A stretch of 16,836 bases of DNA, taken from positions 1 through 16,836 of the forward strand of contig DJPH01000035.1 in NCBI GenBank assembly GCA_002439755.1. The letters run 5' to 3'. A program made the position numbers and the translations under genes. Within the stretch, counting starts at the first letter, position 1, and each line of letters starts with the position of its first letter. Of the stretch, positions 1 to 7,233 are shown in pieces. Below the pieces are notes generated by a model, which saw only the letters and a list, made by a program, of their open reading frames with translations, was not told the DNA's origin and did no database searches. This DNA is from Prevotellaceae bacterium UBA6417. Lineage in GTDB: Bacteria; Bacteroidota; Bacteroidia; Bacteroidales; Bacteroidaceae.

Positions 1-34
1 ACCTGCAACCCTGCACATCGTCACTCCTGCCCTC

Positions 35-50
35 GCAGATGGGCATCTGC
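35..50. repeat. Short inverted repeat in the 3' flank
   Basis: A perfect 7-bp inverted repeat (GCAGATG, 2-nt loop, CATCTGC) lies in the non-coding stretch beyond the operon terminator. The motif CTGCA also recurs several times in bases 1-78. I see no gene in bases 1-78. The repeat could belong to regulation of a gene outside the window. Confidence 0.3.
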
Positions 51-78
51 AATGACTGACACACGACCTGCAAATACC

Positions 79-117
79 AAAAAGCGGCCTGTGAGTCCTC
101 ATGAACTCACAGGCCGC
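79..117 (-). terminator. Intrinsic terminator of the polysaccharide operon
   Basis: On the minus strand a perfect 13-bp stem, GCGGCCUGUGAGU paired with ACUCACAGGCCGC (bases 105-117 with 84-96), encloses an 8-nt loop. It is followed at once by five U (A79-A83 on the given strand). The GC-rich stem plus U-run begins 27 bases after the dehydratase stop codon and ends the string of same-strand genes, which supports a Rho-independent terminator for the operon. Confidence 0.9.
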
Positions 118-143
118 CATAGCGTGACCGGAAGGCCTTCGCC

Positions 144-2057
144 CTATCGGTCTAACACTTCATACGGTGAATGACGGCTCTTGTATTCGGGCACCATCTC
201 CTTCATCTTCTGCACCGTGGCCATGTCGTCATACGTGAGGGCCGTTGCGCGCAGCTCTTCCACGGCCTTCAATACGTCGGCATAGTCGTAGCTCCTCACT
301 GTGGCTATGCGTATCTTCTTGTGGAACGAAGGCTTGGTGTCCTCGTCTTTGCCCAATACTTCTTCATAGAGCTTCTCGCCGTCGCGCAGGCCCGTAAACT
401 TGATTTCCACGTTGGTGGCACCGCTGAGCATTATCATCCGACGGGCCAAATCGGCTATCTTGACGGGCTCACCCATATCGAACACAAAGATTTCTCCGCC
501 ATGGCCGTGGGTGCCGGCCTCCAGAACGAGCTTGCAGGCCTCGGGGATCAGCATGAAATAACGGATAATGTCGGGGTGGGTCACCGTGAGAGGGCCGCCA
601 TGCTCCAGCTGCTTGCGAAACAGGGGTATCACGGAACCGTTGGAGCCCAATACGTTACCGAAACGCGTGGTGACAAACTGCGTGATGCCCTCAACGGCAC
701 CACTCTTCAGGGCCTTGTCGAGACTCTGCACATAGATTTCGCAGATGCGCTTCGAACAGCCCATCACATTGGTGGGGTTGACTGCCTTGTCGGTGGATAT
801 CATCACAAACTTCTTCACTCCGTATTTCACACTCAGATCGGCTATCACCTTGGTGCCCCACACGTTGTTCTCTATGCTCTCACTCGGATTGTCCTCCATC
901 ATGGGCACGTGCTTATAGGCTGCCGCATGAAAGACATAGTCGGGCCTGAACCCTCGGAACACTGCCTCCATGCGAGGCTCGTTGCAGATGCTCGTCACAA
1001 GGGTGTGGGCCGTGATGCCATTATACTGCTCCTTCATCATCAGACGTATATCGTGCTGGGGTGTCTCTGCCTGGTCTATCAGCATCATCTCACCGGGAGC
1101 AAAGCCGGCAATCTGGCGCACCAGCTCCGAACCTATGCTGCCCGCCGAACCCGTTATCAACACCTTGCGGCCGCGAAGCAGGGAGCCCACACCCTCCATA
1201 TCCACCTGTATCTCCTCGCGAGGCAGCAGGTCCTCAATCTTCACCTCACGGATGCGCACAGGCTTGTCAGAGGAGCCGCGGCCGGCCCATTCCTCGGCAT
1301 TCTGAGTGACATATATCTTCACACCCATGTCCATCAACAGATCCTGCAATGCCCTGTTGCGCACAAACTGCTCGTGTTTCAAGGGGCTCACCAGCACGGC
1401 CTTGATACCTTTGTGGGCTATCACACTGCGCAAATCCTCACGGACCGACCATATGCGCTTGCCCATCAGACGCTCGCGATAGTGAGCCTGCTCATCACCG
1501 ATGTAGCCCTCTATAAGAAAACGCACCGGCTTCGTGTTGCGCACCTCGTTGGTCAGGGCAATCGCACCCGCATGAGTGCCATAGATCAGGGCCTCGGGTG
1601 CAGAGTGGCTCACCAGAGCATTGTCGAATACCAACTTGATAAGTATACGCATCCCACACATCAATGCCGTGGTTACCACGAACAAAAACACCGTCATCCT
1701 ACCCGTCAACTCATAGAAAACACCCGGCAGATGCGGCACAACGAAATGATTGAACAGCAGGGCCAACACCAGCGAAAGCACACCCGAATAGATCACACGC
1801 ATCAAATCGACAAACTGCGAATAGCGCAATATGCCCGAATATGTGTGGAAAACGCGGAAACCAATGGCGTTCAACACCATATAAGCCACAAACGTATGAC
1901 ACAGCAACGTCCCCGACTGCAACAGAGAGGACAACGGATGGCGAAGCCACATCACAAACAGCCCGCCCATAAAACACAGCAGCAAATCCAACGCCACTAT
2001 GCACCAATAAGGCAAAGTATTACGGCTGAAATACCAGTTGAATAATCTTCTTATCAT
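144..2057 (-). CDS. Membrane-bound nucleotide-sugar 4,6-dehydratase (CapD/WbpM/PglF type)
   Basis: 637 aa, the usual length of the large membrane-anchored dehydratases. Four hydrophobic segments lie at about residues 17-37, 50-68, 85-107 and 121-143, followed by a linker and a C-terminal SDR domain. The nucleotide-binding loop GSAGSIGS is at 303-310, HAAAYKHVPMME at 377-388, STDKAVNPTNVMGCSK at 421-436 and RFGNVLGS at 475-482. The Met-x3-Lys (M432/K436) replaces the common Tyr-x3-Lys, as in WbpM and PglF. The family converts UDP-GlcNAc to UDP-2-acetamido-2,6-dideoxy-4-hexulose at the inner membrane. The ATG lies 3 bases after the wbuC stop, so translation is probably coupled. It is the last gene of the operon, before a strong terminator. 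With the SDR and the WecA/WbpL-like enzyme nearby, UDP-QuiNAc or UDP-FucNAc supply is likely (inference). Confidence 0.93.
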   Translation of the reverse strand: MIRRLFNWYFSRNTLPYWCIVALDLLLCFMGGLFVMWLRHPLSSLLQSGTLLCHTFVAYMVLNAIGFRVFHTYSGILRYSQFVDLMRVIYSGVLSLVLALLFNHFVVPHLPGVFYELTGRMTVFLFVVTTALMCGMRILIKLVFDNALVSHSAPEALIYGTHAGAIALTNEVRNTKPVRFLIEGYIGDEQAHYRERLMGKRIWSVREDLRSVIAHKGIKAVLVSPLKHEQFVRNRALQDLLMDMGVKIYVTQNAEEWAGRGSSDKPVRIREVKIEDLLPREEIQVDMEGVGSLLRGRKVLITGSAGSIGSELVRQIAGFAPGEMMLIDQAETPQHDIRLMMKEQYNGITAHTLVTSICNEPRMEAVFRGFRPDYVFHAAAYKHVPMMEDNPSESIENNVWGTKVIADLSVKYGVKKFVMISTDKAVNPTNVMGCSKRICEIYVQSLDKALKSGAVEGITQFVTTRFGNVLGSNGSVIPLFRKQLEHGGPLTVTHPDIIRYFMLIPEACKLVLEAGTHGHGGEIFVFDMGEPVKIADLARRMIMLSGATNVEIKFTGLRDGEKLYEEVLGKDEDTKPSFHKKIRIATVRSYDYADVLKAVEELRATALTYDDMATVQKMKEMVPEYKSRHSPYEVLDR

Positions 2058-2060
2058 AAT

Positions 2061-2537
2061 CTAATACACTTCTTTATCGTTAAAAACATCATCCGGGCAG
2101 CAAGGCATGTAGGCACCATCCTTGGCTTCGAGAATCACCGAAGGCTCATATACCTCCACCGTGTGCCACATACCTTTGGGAATCTGACACCCGAAACAGC
2201 CTTCCGACGGACAAAGACTGACACGCCGCAACTCACGCAAACAAGTCTTCTTTGTTACATCTCTGGCATCCATGCCCCTTGGAAACGCGGCATCAGAGGA
2301 CTCATACACAGTGTCCTCCACATAAAACACCTCATCCAGCCGGCCGCGCAGACACACAACCGTCTCGCTCGTAAGGCTGTGACGATGAACAGGCACGACA
2401 CTGCCCGGCAGGATAGCATTCAGCATCCTCTGGCTCGTGTCGCTCACAGATGTTCGCAAATCCAGATTCTGACGCCTGCGGGGATTCGCTGAAGCCTCAT
2501 CAAGAAGCCTGTCCAACAATTCCTTATCCAATTTCAT
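2061..2537 (-). CDS. WbuC-family cupin metalloprotein
   Basis: 158 aa from the second possible ATG. That ATG overlaps the upstream stop as ATGA, and an ATG two codons earlier is also possible. In the longer numbering the conserved block RMLNAILPGSVVPVHRH leads to H53, H55 and E60, and PKGMWHTV gives H127. Together these are the expected cupin metal ligands on a small beta-barrel. WbuC proteins occur in O-antigen and capsule loci next to FucNAc/QuiNAc-type genes, but their reaction is not established. The gene sits between the initiating transferase and the dehydratase with no gap, so it is surely co-transcribed. The C-terminal third is Cys-rich (C101, C111, C116, C119, C148, C149), which could support extra metal binding. 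Confidence 0.85.
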   Translation of the reverse strand: MKLDKELLDRLLDEASANPRRRQNLDLRTSVSDTSQRMLNAILPGSVVPVHRHSLTSETVVCLRGRLDEVFYVEDTVYESSDAAFPRGMDARDVTKKTCLRELRRVSLCPSEGCFGCQIPKGMWHTVEVYEPSVILEAKDGAYMPCCPDDVFNDKEVY

Positions 2538-3529
2538 ACACATTGTTTTCGCAATGAGGCAAGGTACTCCTCATGGAGATGATAGTACCTCTTCATAAAT
2601 ACTATATAGGCAATCGAGAGCATCGCAGACGCTCCCAGGAAATACATCCAATGGGCCACAGCCGTATCGGAACATACATATATAAAGCCCAACGAAACCA
2701 AAGCCTGTAGCAGCATGTAAAGCAGTGTAACCTTCACATGCCCCAACCCCAGTTCATTGGCCATAATCTGATAGGCATGCTTGCGATGGGCCTGCCCCAA
2801 ATTTTCATGAAGCATCACACGATGGACTATCGTCAGACAACCATCCACACCATAGACCAACAGGAACACAAGCCACGTAATGTCGCCCGTCTTCATGATA
2901 ACACTGCCTAACAGAAACAACAGGATAAAGGCTATGCCCACCGAACCCACATCACCGGCAAAACATCTGGCCTTGCCCTTAGGACGGAAGTTGAAGAGAC
3001 AGAACACCAACACAGCAACTATTGTGGACAAAACCAGGCTCTGCGGCACATACGCATGGCCGGCATTCACCAAGGCAAACGGCACAAGCACCGACAAAGA
3101 ATAGCCGGCCGTGATGCCGTTGATGCCGTCCATGAAGTTGATGACATTCGTGGCTCCCACATAAACCACAAGCGACACCGGCACCATCCACCACATTGAC
3201 CAATGCAGAATTCCCAGTTCATGGAATGCCATGAGTGCCGCCGCAAACTGTGCCATGAGTCTCACAGAGTCGGGCAATGAATGGATGTCGTCGACAAAGC
3301 TCACACCCGCAACCAACGTCAAGCCGACCAGAAACCACGGATAAGGGAATCCCCACAACAGACTCCACACCCAGACACCGGCCAAGAAAATGATGCCGCC
3401 ACCACGCAACACAACCGTAGAGTGAGAAGAACGCTCATTGGGCCTGTCAATGATATTGAACCTGTCAGCTATCCGGAAATATACAAGCTCCAAAACAAGA
3501 AGCACTACGAAAACAAGTACATACATCAT
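2534..3529 (-). CDS. Undecaprenyl-phosphate sugar-1-phosphate transferase (WecA/WbpL, MraY family)
   Basis: 331 aa, strongly hydrophobic with about ten membrane segments. MraY/WecA landmarks are in order: FVDD at 78-81, NVINFMDGING at 128-138, GDVGS at 192-196, and the cytoplasmic His/Arg loop HENLGQAHRKHAY at 241-253. The family transfers a sugar 1-phosphate from a UDP-sugar to undecaprenyl phosphate in the inner membrane, which starts repeat-unit assembly. The length and the loop resemble WbpL and the initiating enzymes that use 2-acetamido-2,6-dideoxy sugars, so QuiNAc-1-P or FucNAc-1-P is the probable substrate (inference). The first two codons are both ATG and either may start. A 162-bp leader separates it from the SDR, while the wbuC start overlaps its stop. 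Confidence 0.92.
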   Translation of the reverse strand: MMYVLVFVVLLVLELVYFRIADRFNIIDRPNERSSHSTVVLRGGGIIFLAGVWVWSLLWGFPYPWFLVGLTLVAGVSFVDDIHSLPDSVRLMAQFAAALMAFHELGILHWSMWWMVPVSLVVYVGATNVINFMDGINGITAGYSLSVLVPFALVNAGHAYVPQSLVLSTIVAVLVFCLFNFRPKGKARCFAGDVGSVGIAFILLFLLGSVIMKTGDITWLVFLLVYGVDGCLTIVHRVMLHENLGQAHRKHAYQIMANELGLGHVKVTLLYMLLQALVSLGFIYVCSDTAVAHWMYFLGASAMLSIAYIVFMKRYYHLHEEYLASLRKQCV

Positions 3530-3691
3530 AATCTCTTCACCGTATTATCGAAATTTGAGCAGTTGCAGAAAGCAGGAAACATCCACCTTATGCAGTTGAG
3601 AAACATCAAAACATCAAATCTGTGCAGTTTTTACACAAAGACTGCCATACCGGCAGTTGAGAGTCTCACAGGTCACTATGTAAAGCCGCCA
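3530..3691 (-). other. 162-bp gap with spaced AACTGC repeats
   Basis: This stretch is one of the longer gaps inside the otherwise tight operon. It holds four copies of GCAGTT on the given strand, at 3559, 3592, 3624 and 3653 (spacings 33, 32 and 29 bp). Two of them extend to the identical 10-mer GCAGTTGAGA (3592-3601 and 3653-3662). A tandem ACATCAAA pair is at 3603-3618. No TAnnTTTG promoter box, coding remnant or strong terminator was found. A 5-bp stem with an 11-nt loop (3685-3705) spans the SDR stop codon but lacks a good U-run. Confidence 0.35.
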
Positions 3692-4615
3692 TCACTGCTT
3701 GCGGCCTAAGCACCTCTCATACTCTTCCACTTCGGCCTTCACGCCCTCCTCAAACGTCTTAGGGGCATAGCCGAAGTCATTGGCGGCATCCGAAAAGTCA
3801 AATGTCCTGGGTTCAACCAGCCGCTGCACCTTCTCCCGATAATCCATCCTGCCGAATGTTGCGACAAACAATACCCACGCGAGGCAATACGCCACTGGAA
3901 ACGGAATGGAAACAAATGTGTTTTTCACTCCCAGATACCCGGCCATCACCTTGAACATATCAAGCAGCATGATGGGACGTCCGCCGGAAAGGTTGTAGCT
4001 GCGCTTGGCAGCTCCCTGAGGATTTATCAGCACCTGAAAGTAGGCCTTGCCCAAGTCACCACACCACACAGGCTGCAATTCATACCTGGCTCCGTTGACC
4101 ACGGGAAAGATGCGCAGCTTGTCGACCATCTTCATAAAGACAATGACATTCTTGTCATTCACAGAGCCGTAAATCATGGTAGGACGTAGATAGGTCAACT
4201 GTATATCACGGCCGTCGACAAGCGCGTCAATCTTCTTTTCAATCTGTCGGTAGCCTTCACCGGCCGCCTTATACTTTGAATAGATGCCCGTGGTATGGAC
4301 CAGTATCAAGCGCGATACACCCGCCTTCACTGCCGCATCGACCAAATCAAGAGATTTGTCGATTCCGGCAATATGAAGAAGGATTTTCACCCCCCCCATT
4401 TTGAAAATGGAAGAAACAAAAGCCTTGTCTGTCAGCGAACCGACCAGCAATGTCTGGTTCAACGTCTCCGAATGCAACAGCTTCTCTGCCTTGGCTTCGT
4501 CACGCACTACAAAATAAAAATGGCAATCAGCCAAAGCCTCCGCATTCCTGCATAACTCTTGGTAGAAAAACATGCCGCTCTTGCCTGTCACTCCCGTAAC
4601 TATTATATTCTTCAT
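3692..4615 (-). CDS. Atypical extended SDR, probable nucleotide-sugar 4-ketoreductase/epimerase
   Basis: 307 aa with an NAD(P)-binding loop TGVTGKSG at 7-14, a Y112-x3-K116 catalytic-type pair (TTGIYSKYK, 108-116) and LRPTMIYG at 143-150. A hydrophobic patch near 239-254 suggests peripheral membrane contact. It lies between a WbuB-like transferase and the initiating transferase, and the operon also has the 4,6-dehydratase. The likely role is to reduce the 4-keto sugar to UDP-QuiNAc or a close relative, as WbpV/WreQ-type reductases do. That substrate is inference, since this is a divergent SDR branch. The ATG starts one base after the preceding stop. The gene carries a G8 tract (codons M73-G74-G75) in frame here. 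Loss of one G would give a TGA immediately, and gain of one G would give a TGA about a dozen codons later. Confidence 0.85.
   Translation of the reverse strand: MKNIIVTGVTGKSGMFFYQELCRNAEALADCHFYFVVRDEAKAEKLLHSETLNQTLLVGSLTDKAFVSSIFKMGGVKILLHIAGIDKSLDLVDAAVKAGVSRLILVHTTGIYSKYKAAGEGYRQIEKKIDALVDGRDIQLTYLRPTMIYGSVNDKNVIVFMKMVDKLRIFPVVNGARYELQPVWCGDLGKAYFQVLINPQGAAKRSYNLSGGRPIMLLDMFKVMAGYLGVKNTFVSIPFPVAYCLAWVLFVATFGRMDYREKVQRLVEPRTFDFSDAANDFGYAPKTFEEGVKAEVEEYERCLGRKQ
4390..4397. repeat. C8 (G8 on coding strand) homopolymer inside the SDR gene
   Basis: Eight consecutive C on the given strand fall within the coding region, flanked as ACCCCCCCCATTTTG. The adjacent 15 bases (4396-4410, CCATTTTGAAAATGG) form a perfect short palindrome. 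Tracts of this length are prone to slipped-strand mispairing. At 8 the reading frame is intact. The same 15-mer occurs in the racemase gene at 15781-15795. Confidence 0.9.
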
Positions 4616-4616
4616 C

Positions 4617-5840
4617 TTAAATATCTTCTTGTCCGTTCAATACCCGGTTAACTCTATCGATCACCTTGTCTTTGGCAAAATTCCTGTCATAATAAGCCTT
4701 GGCGGCCTTGCCCAATTGGGCACGTTCGTCCTTGGTCATGGCATACATCTTCTTCACATTCGACGCAAGAGTTACATAGTCCTCAGCATTGGCCGTCAGG
4801 CCACAGCCGGCCTCTTCCACCACATCATTGCCGGCACCGTTAATCATGGTAAGTATCGGCTTGCCTGATGCCATATAGGCTTGTGTCTTGGAAGGAACGG
4901 TCAGCGAGAAGATAAACTCGTCTTTGAGTGTCACCAGCATGGCATCTGCCAAGGCAAAGAACTTCGGCATCGTCTCAACGGGATGCCTGCCCAGGAACTT
5001 CACCGTGTCCTTCAATCCAAGTCCGGCAACTTCCTTTTCCGCATTTTCCCTTGCCCTGCCGTCACCCACAACAATCCACTTGATACACGGAATGTCACGT
5101 GTCAGGTTGGCAGCCTTAATGATGTTGCCAAAGTCTTGCGCCTCACCGATATTGCCGGCAAACATCACCCTGAACTCCGACTCATCTGGCTGCAAGGGAA
5201 AACTCGCATCAATGCTTGTATCCGCATCAATGAAACTGTTTTCGGCCCAATTGGGAGCATAGACCAGCTTGTCCTTAAAGTCACCCTTCGAGCAAATACT
5301 TTTTTCAAACACCTTCGACTGCACCAATATCACATCGCTTTGCTCGTAAACACGGGTAACAAACTTGTCTAGCATCGATATTATCGGTCCGCCTTTCAAT
5401 GGCGTGGTAGCCGTGACACTCTCGGGCCACAAGTCGTGCACCCAATGCACCATCCTCACATTCAGCTTCCGCTTGTATATCAATGCCGCATTGGCCATGG
5501 TCACAGGTGAAAGCTGATAACAAAGCACTACATCAGCCTCAATGTCATGATGCCTGGCATACCATGTACTGCTCAGCAAGAAAGAAAACAGACTTTTCAC
5601 AACACCGACAACACCACCCTTTCCACGGGTCAGCTCAGGCAAACGGATCACCTTAGCCCCTTTATACTCTTCTTTTTGTACGCCCCAAAACCGATACCCT
5701 TTGGGATAAGCACCCCGCGGATAAGTAGGCTTTCCCGTCAGTACCGTCACCTCGTTGCCACGCTCCACCAAACCCGCCACCAGATCATTCACCTTAAACT
5801 CCTCCGGATAAAAGTATTGGCATACCACTAATATTTTCAT
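4617..5840 (-). CDS. GT4-family glycosyltransferase (WbuB-like)
   Basis: 407 aa, GT-B fold. The N-terminal domain starts MKILVVCQYFYPEEF and contains VHWVHDLWPE at 131-140. The C-terminal nucleotide-sugar domain has FAGNIGEAQDF at 227-237, VVGDGRARE at 257-265 and VPSKTQAYMASGKPIL at 315-330. The pattern closely matches WbuB-type transferases, which often add a 6-deoxy-HexNAc early in repeat-unit synthesis on the cytoplasmic face. As the gene just before the SDR and the initiating transferase, it probably adds the second sugar (inference). The ATG lies one base after the upstream stop and the SDR start lies one base after its own stop, so translation is likely coupled throughout. Confidence 0.9.
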   Translation of the reverse strand: MKILVVCQYFYPEEFKVNDLVAGLVERGNEVTVLTGKPTYPRGAYPKGYRFWGVQKEEYKGAKVIRLPELTRGKGGVVGVVKSLFSFLLSSTWYARHHDIEADVVLCYQLSPVTMANAALIYKRKLNVRMVHWVHDLWPESVTATTPLKGGPIISMLDKFVTRVYEQSDVILVQSKVFEKSICSKGDFKDKLVYAPNWAENSFIDADTSIDASFPLQPDESEFRVMFAGNIGEAQDFGNIIKAANLTRDIPCIKWIVVGDGRARENAEKEVAGLGLKDTVKFLGRHPVETMPKFFALADAMLVTLKDEFIFSLTVPSKTQAYMASGKPILTMINGAGNDVVEEAGCGLTANAEDYVTLASNVKKMYAMTKDERAQLGKAAKAYYDRNFAKDKVIDRVNRVLNGQEDI

Positions 5841-5841
5841 A

Positions 5842-6954
5842 TCACTTCCGGTTGTTACTTGTATTATCTACGATATCAAAAAAGTCTTCCCACGAACTAC
5901 GTTCTTCCTGCTTCAAAGGCCTATATGTCTCAGGCTCTTTTGACACTTTAATAATAGCATCAGCCCATTGCTTTACGGTTCGGCTTTCCAAATAAGTCAC
6001 CCATTCATAGCCGGCAAGAACTTCACGCGCATACTTCAGATCACAAGCGATAATGCCTATTCCGAAACAAGCACTTTCTATCAGAGGAAGCCCAAGTGTT
6101 TCCACTACACTGGGAAACAACAGACAAGATGACGATTTGTACATTGACAGCAACACATCATGCGGTACAACGCCATGAAACTCAAAGTTATGCTCAACTC
6201 CGAGCTTTACCATTTCATTCACCAGAACGTGCTCTTGTCCTTTGTCCAAAGTAAAATGAATCTTCACACGCCCGGCAGTATTAGGATCTTGCTTCTTTAT
6301 TAAAGACATCACATCCACCAAGAATCGGTGCCCTTTGTAGGGAGCCGAAGTGGCCGGAAATAAGAAATGCACATGTCTCTCATCGAAAGGATATCTTCCG
6401 ATTTTGCCTATATTGATCTTCTCCAAATCAGGAAACAGAACGTGTACGCGATATGATGCCAAACCATATTTGCAGACAATGCAATCCTTTATGGAAGGAA
6501 GTTGGGCTATCATATCTGTACTCTTGGCAATGGTAAGCTTCACGATTATCGGATACAAATGCTTGTACGACCACATCATGAGCTCTCGTTTTGAACAGAT
6601 ATTCCATTTATAGTCAAAAAACGGTAGAGACTGGTGATAGTATACCACTTGTGGCAGATTTCGTAATTGTCTTATTCCCAAATTCTGCAAAGAGATAGCG
6701 ACATCAAACTTCACGTCTTTCTGCTCCACCAATTGCTTGAACCCGAACAATTCAAACCAAATGCGCTTCCACTTGCTGCTAACGTCAACAATCCAATAGC
6801 TGACGCCATCTATTTCAGGCATCTCCATGCACTTGTCAACCATTACATAATACCTGTTGCCGTCAACACGGCTCCGAAGATGCTCAATGAATTGACGATA
6901 AATCGTGCGGGCCCCGCTCGCACGAAGAGCAGCAGCCGAAACAAGAATGTTCAT
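5842..6954 (-). CDS. GT4-family glycosyltransferase
   Basis: 370 aa from ATG 6954 (MNILVSAAAL). An ATG 14 codons upstream is possible but adds a sequence that does not fit the normal GT-B N-terminus. Counting from the longer start, FPATSAPYKGH lies at 213-223 and the E-x7-E pair typical of GT4 retaining enzymes is E299/E307 in FPSVVETLGLPLIES. HQSLPFF (121-127) is a conserved acceptor-side element. The enzyme adds one sugar of the repeat unit, identity unknown. It is the first gene after the ATPase insertion and has a 279-bp leader, so it could be separately transcribed. Its base composition is slightly more AT-rich than the following GT4 gene. Confidence 0.85.
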   Translation of the reverse strand: MNILVSAAALRASGARTIYRQFIEHLRSRVDGNRYYVMVDKCMEMPEIDGVSYWIVDVSSKWKRIWFELFGFKQLVEQKDVKFDVAISLQNLGIRQLRNLPQVVYYHQSLPFFDYKWNICSKRELMMWSYKHLYPIIVKLTIAKSTDMIAQLPSIKDCIVCKYGLASYRVHVLFPDLEKINIGKIGRYPFDERHVHFLFPATSAPYKGHRFLVDVMSLIKKQDPNTAGRVKIHFTLDKGQEHVLVNEMVKLGVEHNFEFHGVVPHDVLLSMYKSSSCLLFPSVVETLGLPLIESACFGIGIIACDLKYAREVLAGYEWVTYLESRTVKQWADAIIKVSKEPETYRPLKQEERSSWEDFFDIVDNTSNNRK

Positions 6955-7233
6955 CTTATTCACTCGTTGATTTAATATAAATCGATAAAATGACAATTAC
7001 GATAACCTACATCGCAGATTATTTGTAACATGAGAGTCTTCCTCTGGTCTGTTTTTGACAATCCCCTATTAACTGCACTCTGCGCCAAAATAGTTGGCTT
7101 AACTAAAGCTCAGAATCATGTTTAGTAGCTCCGTTTTAACCTTCTCGTCATGACCATCTCGTCAAGCCACCTTGAGAATGAAAGGCGTACCTTATACTTA
7201 TATTACCCTTATACAATCAATTGCAAGCTGTTT
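6955..7233 (-). other. 279-bp intergenic region between ATPase and GT4 gene
   Basis: No convincing gene, RNA or strong hairpin was seen. The only repeat noted is TCTCGTCA in direct orientation at 7142-7149 and 7157-7164. Short open stretches on both strands resemble no known protein. No clear TAnnTTTG box was found on the minus strand. The region may be a junction left by insertion of the ATPase gene (inference). Confidence 0.3.

Noticed and set aside
171..2045. 624-aa plus-strand open frame opposite the dehydratase
   Set aside because: It is rich in His, Leu, Gln and Arg, matches no family, and lies fully antisense to a gene with clear SDR motifs and membrane helices.
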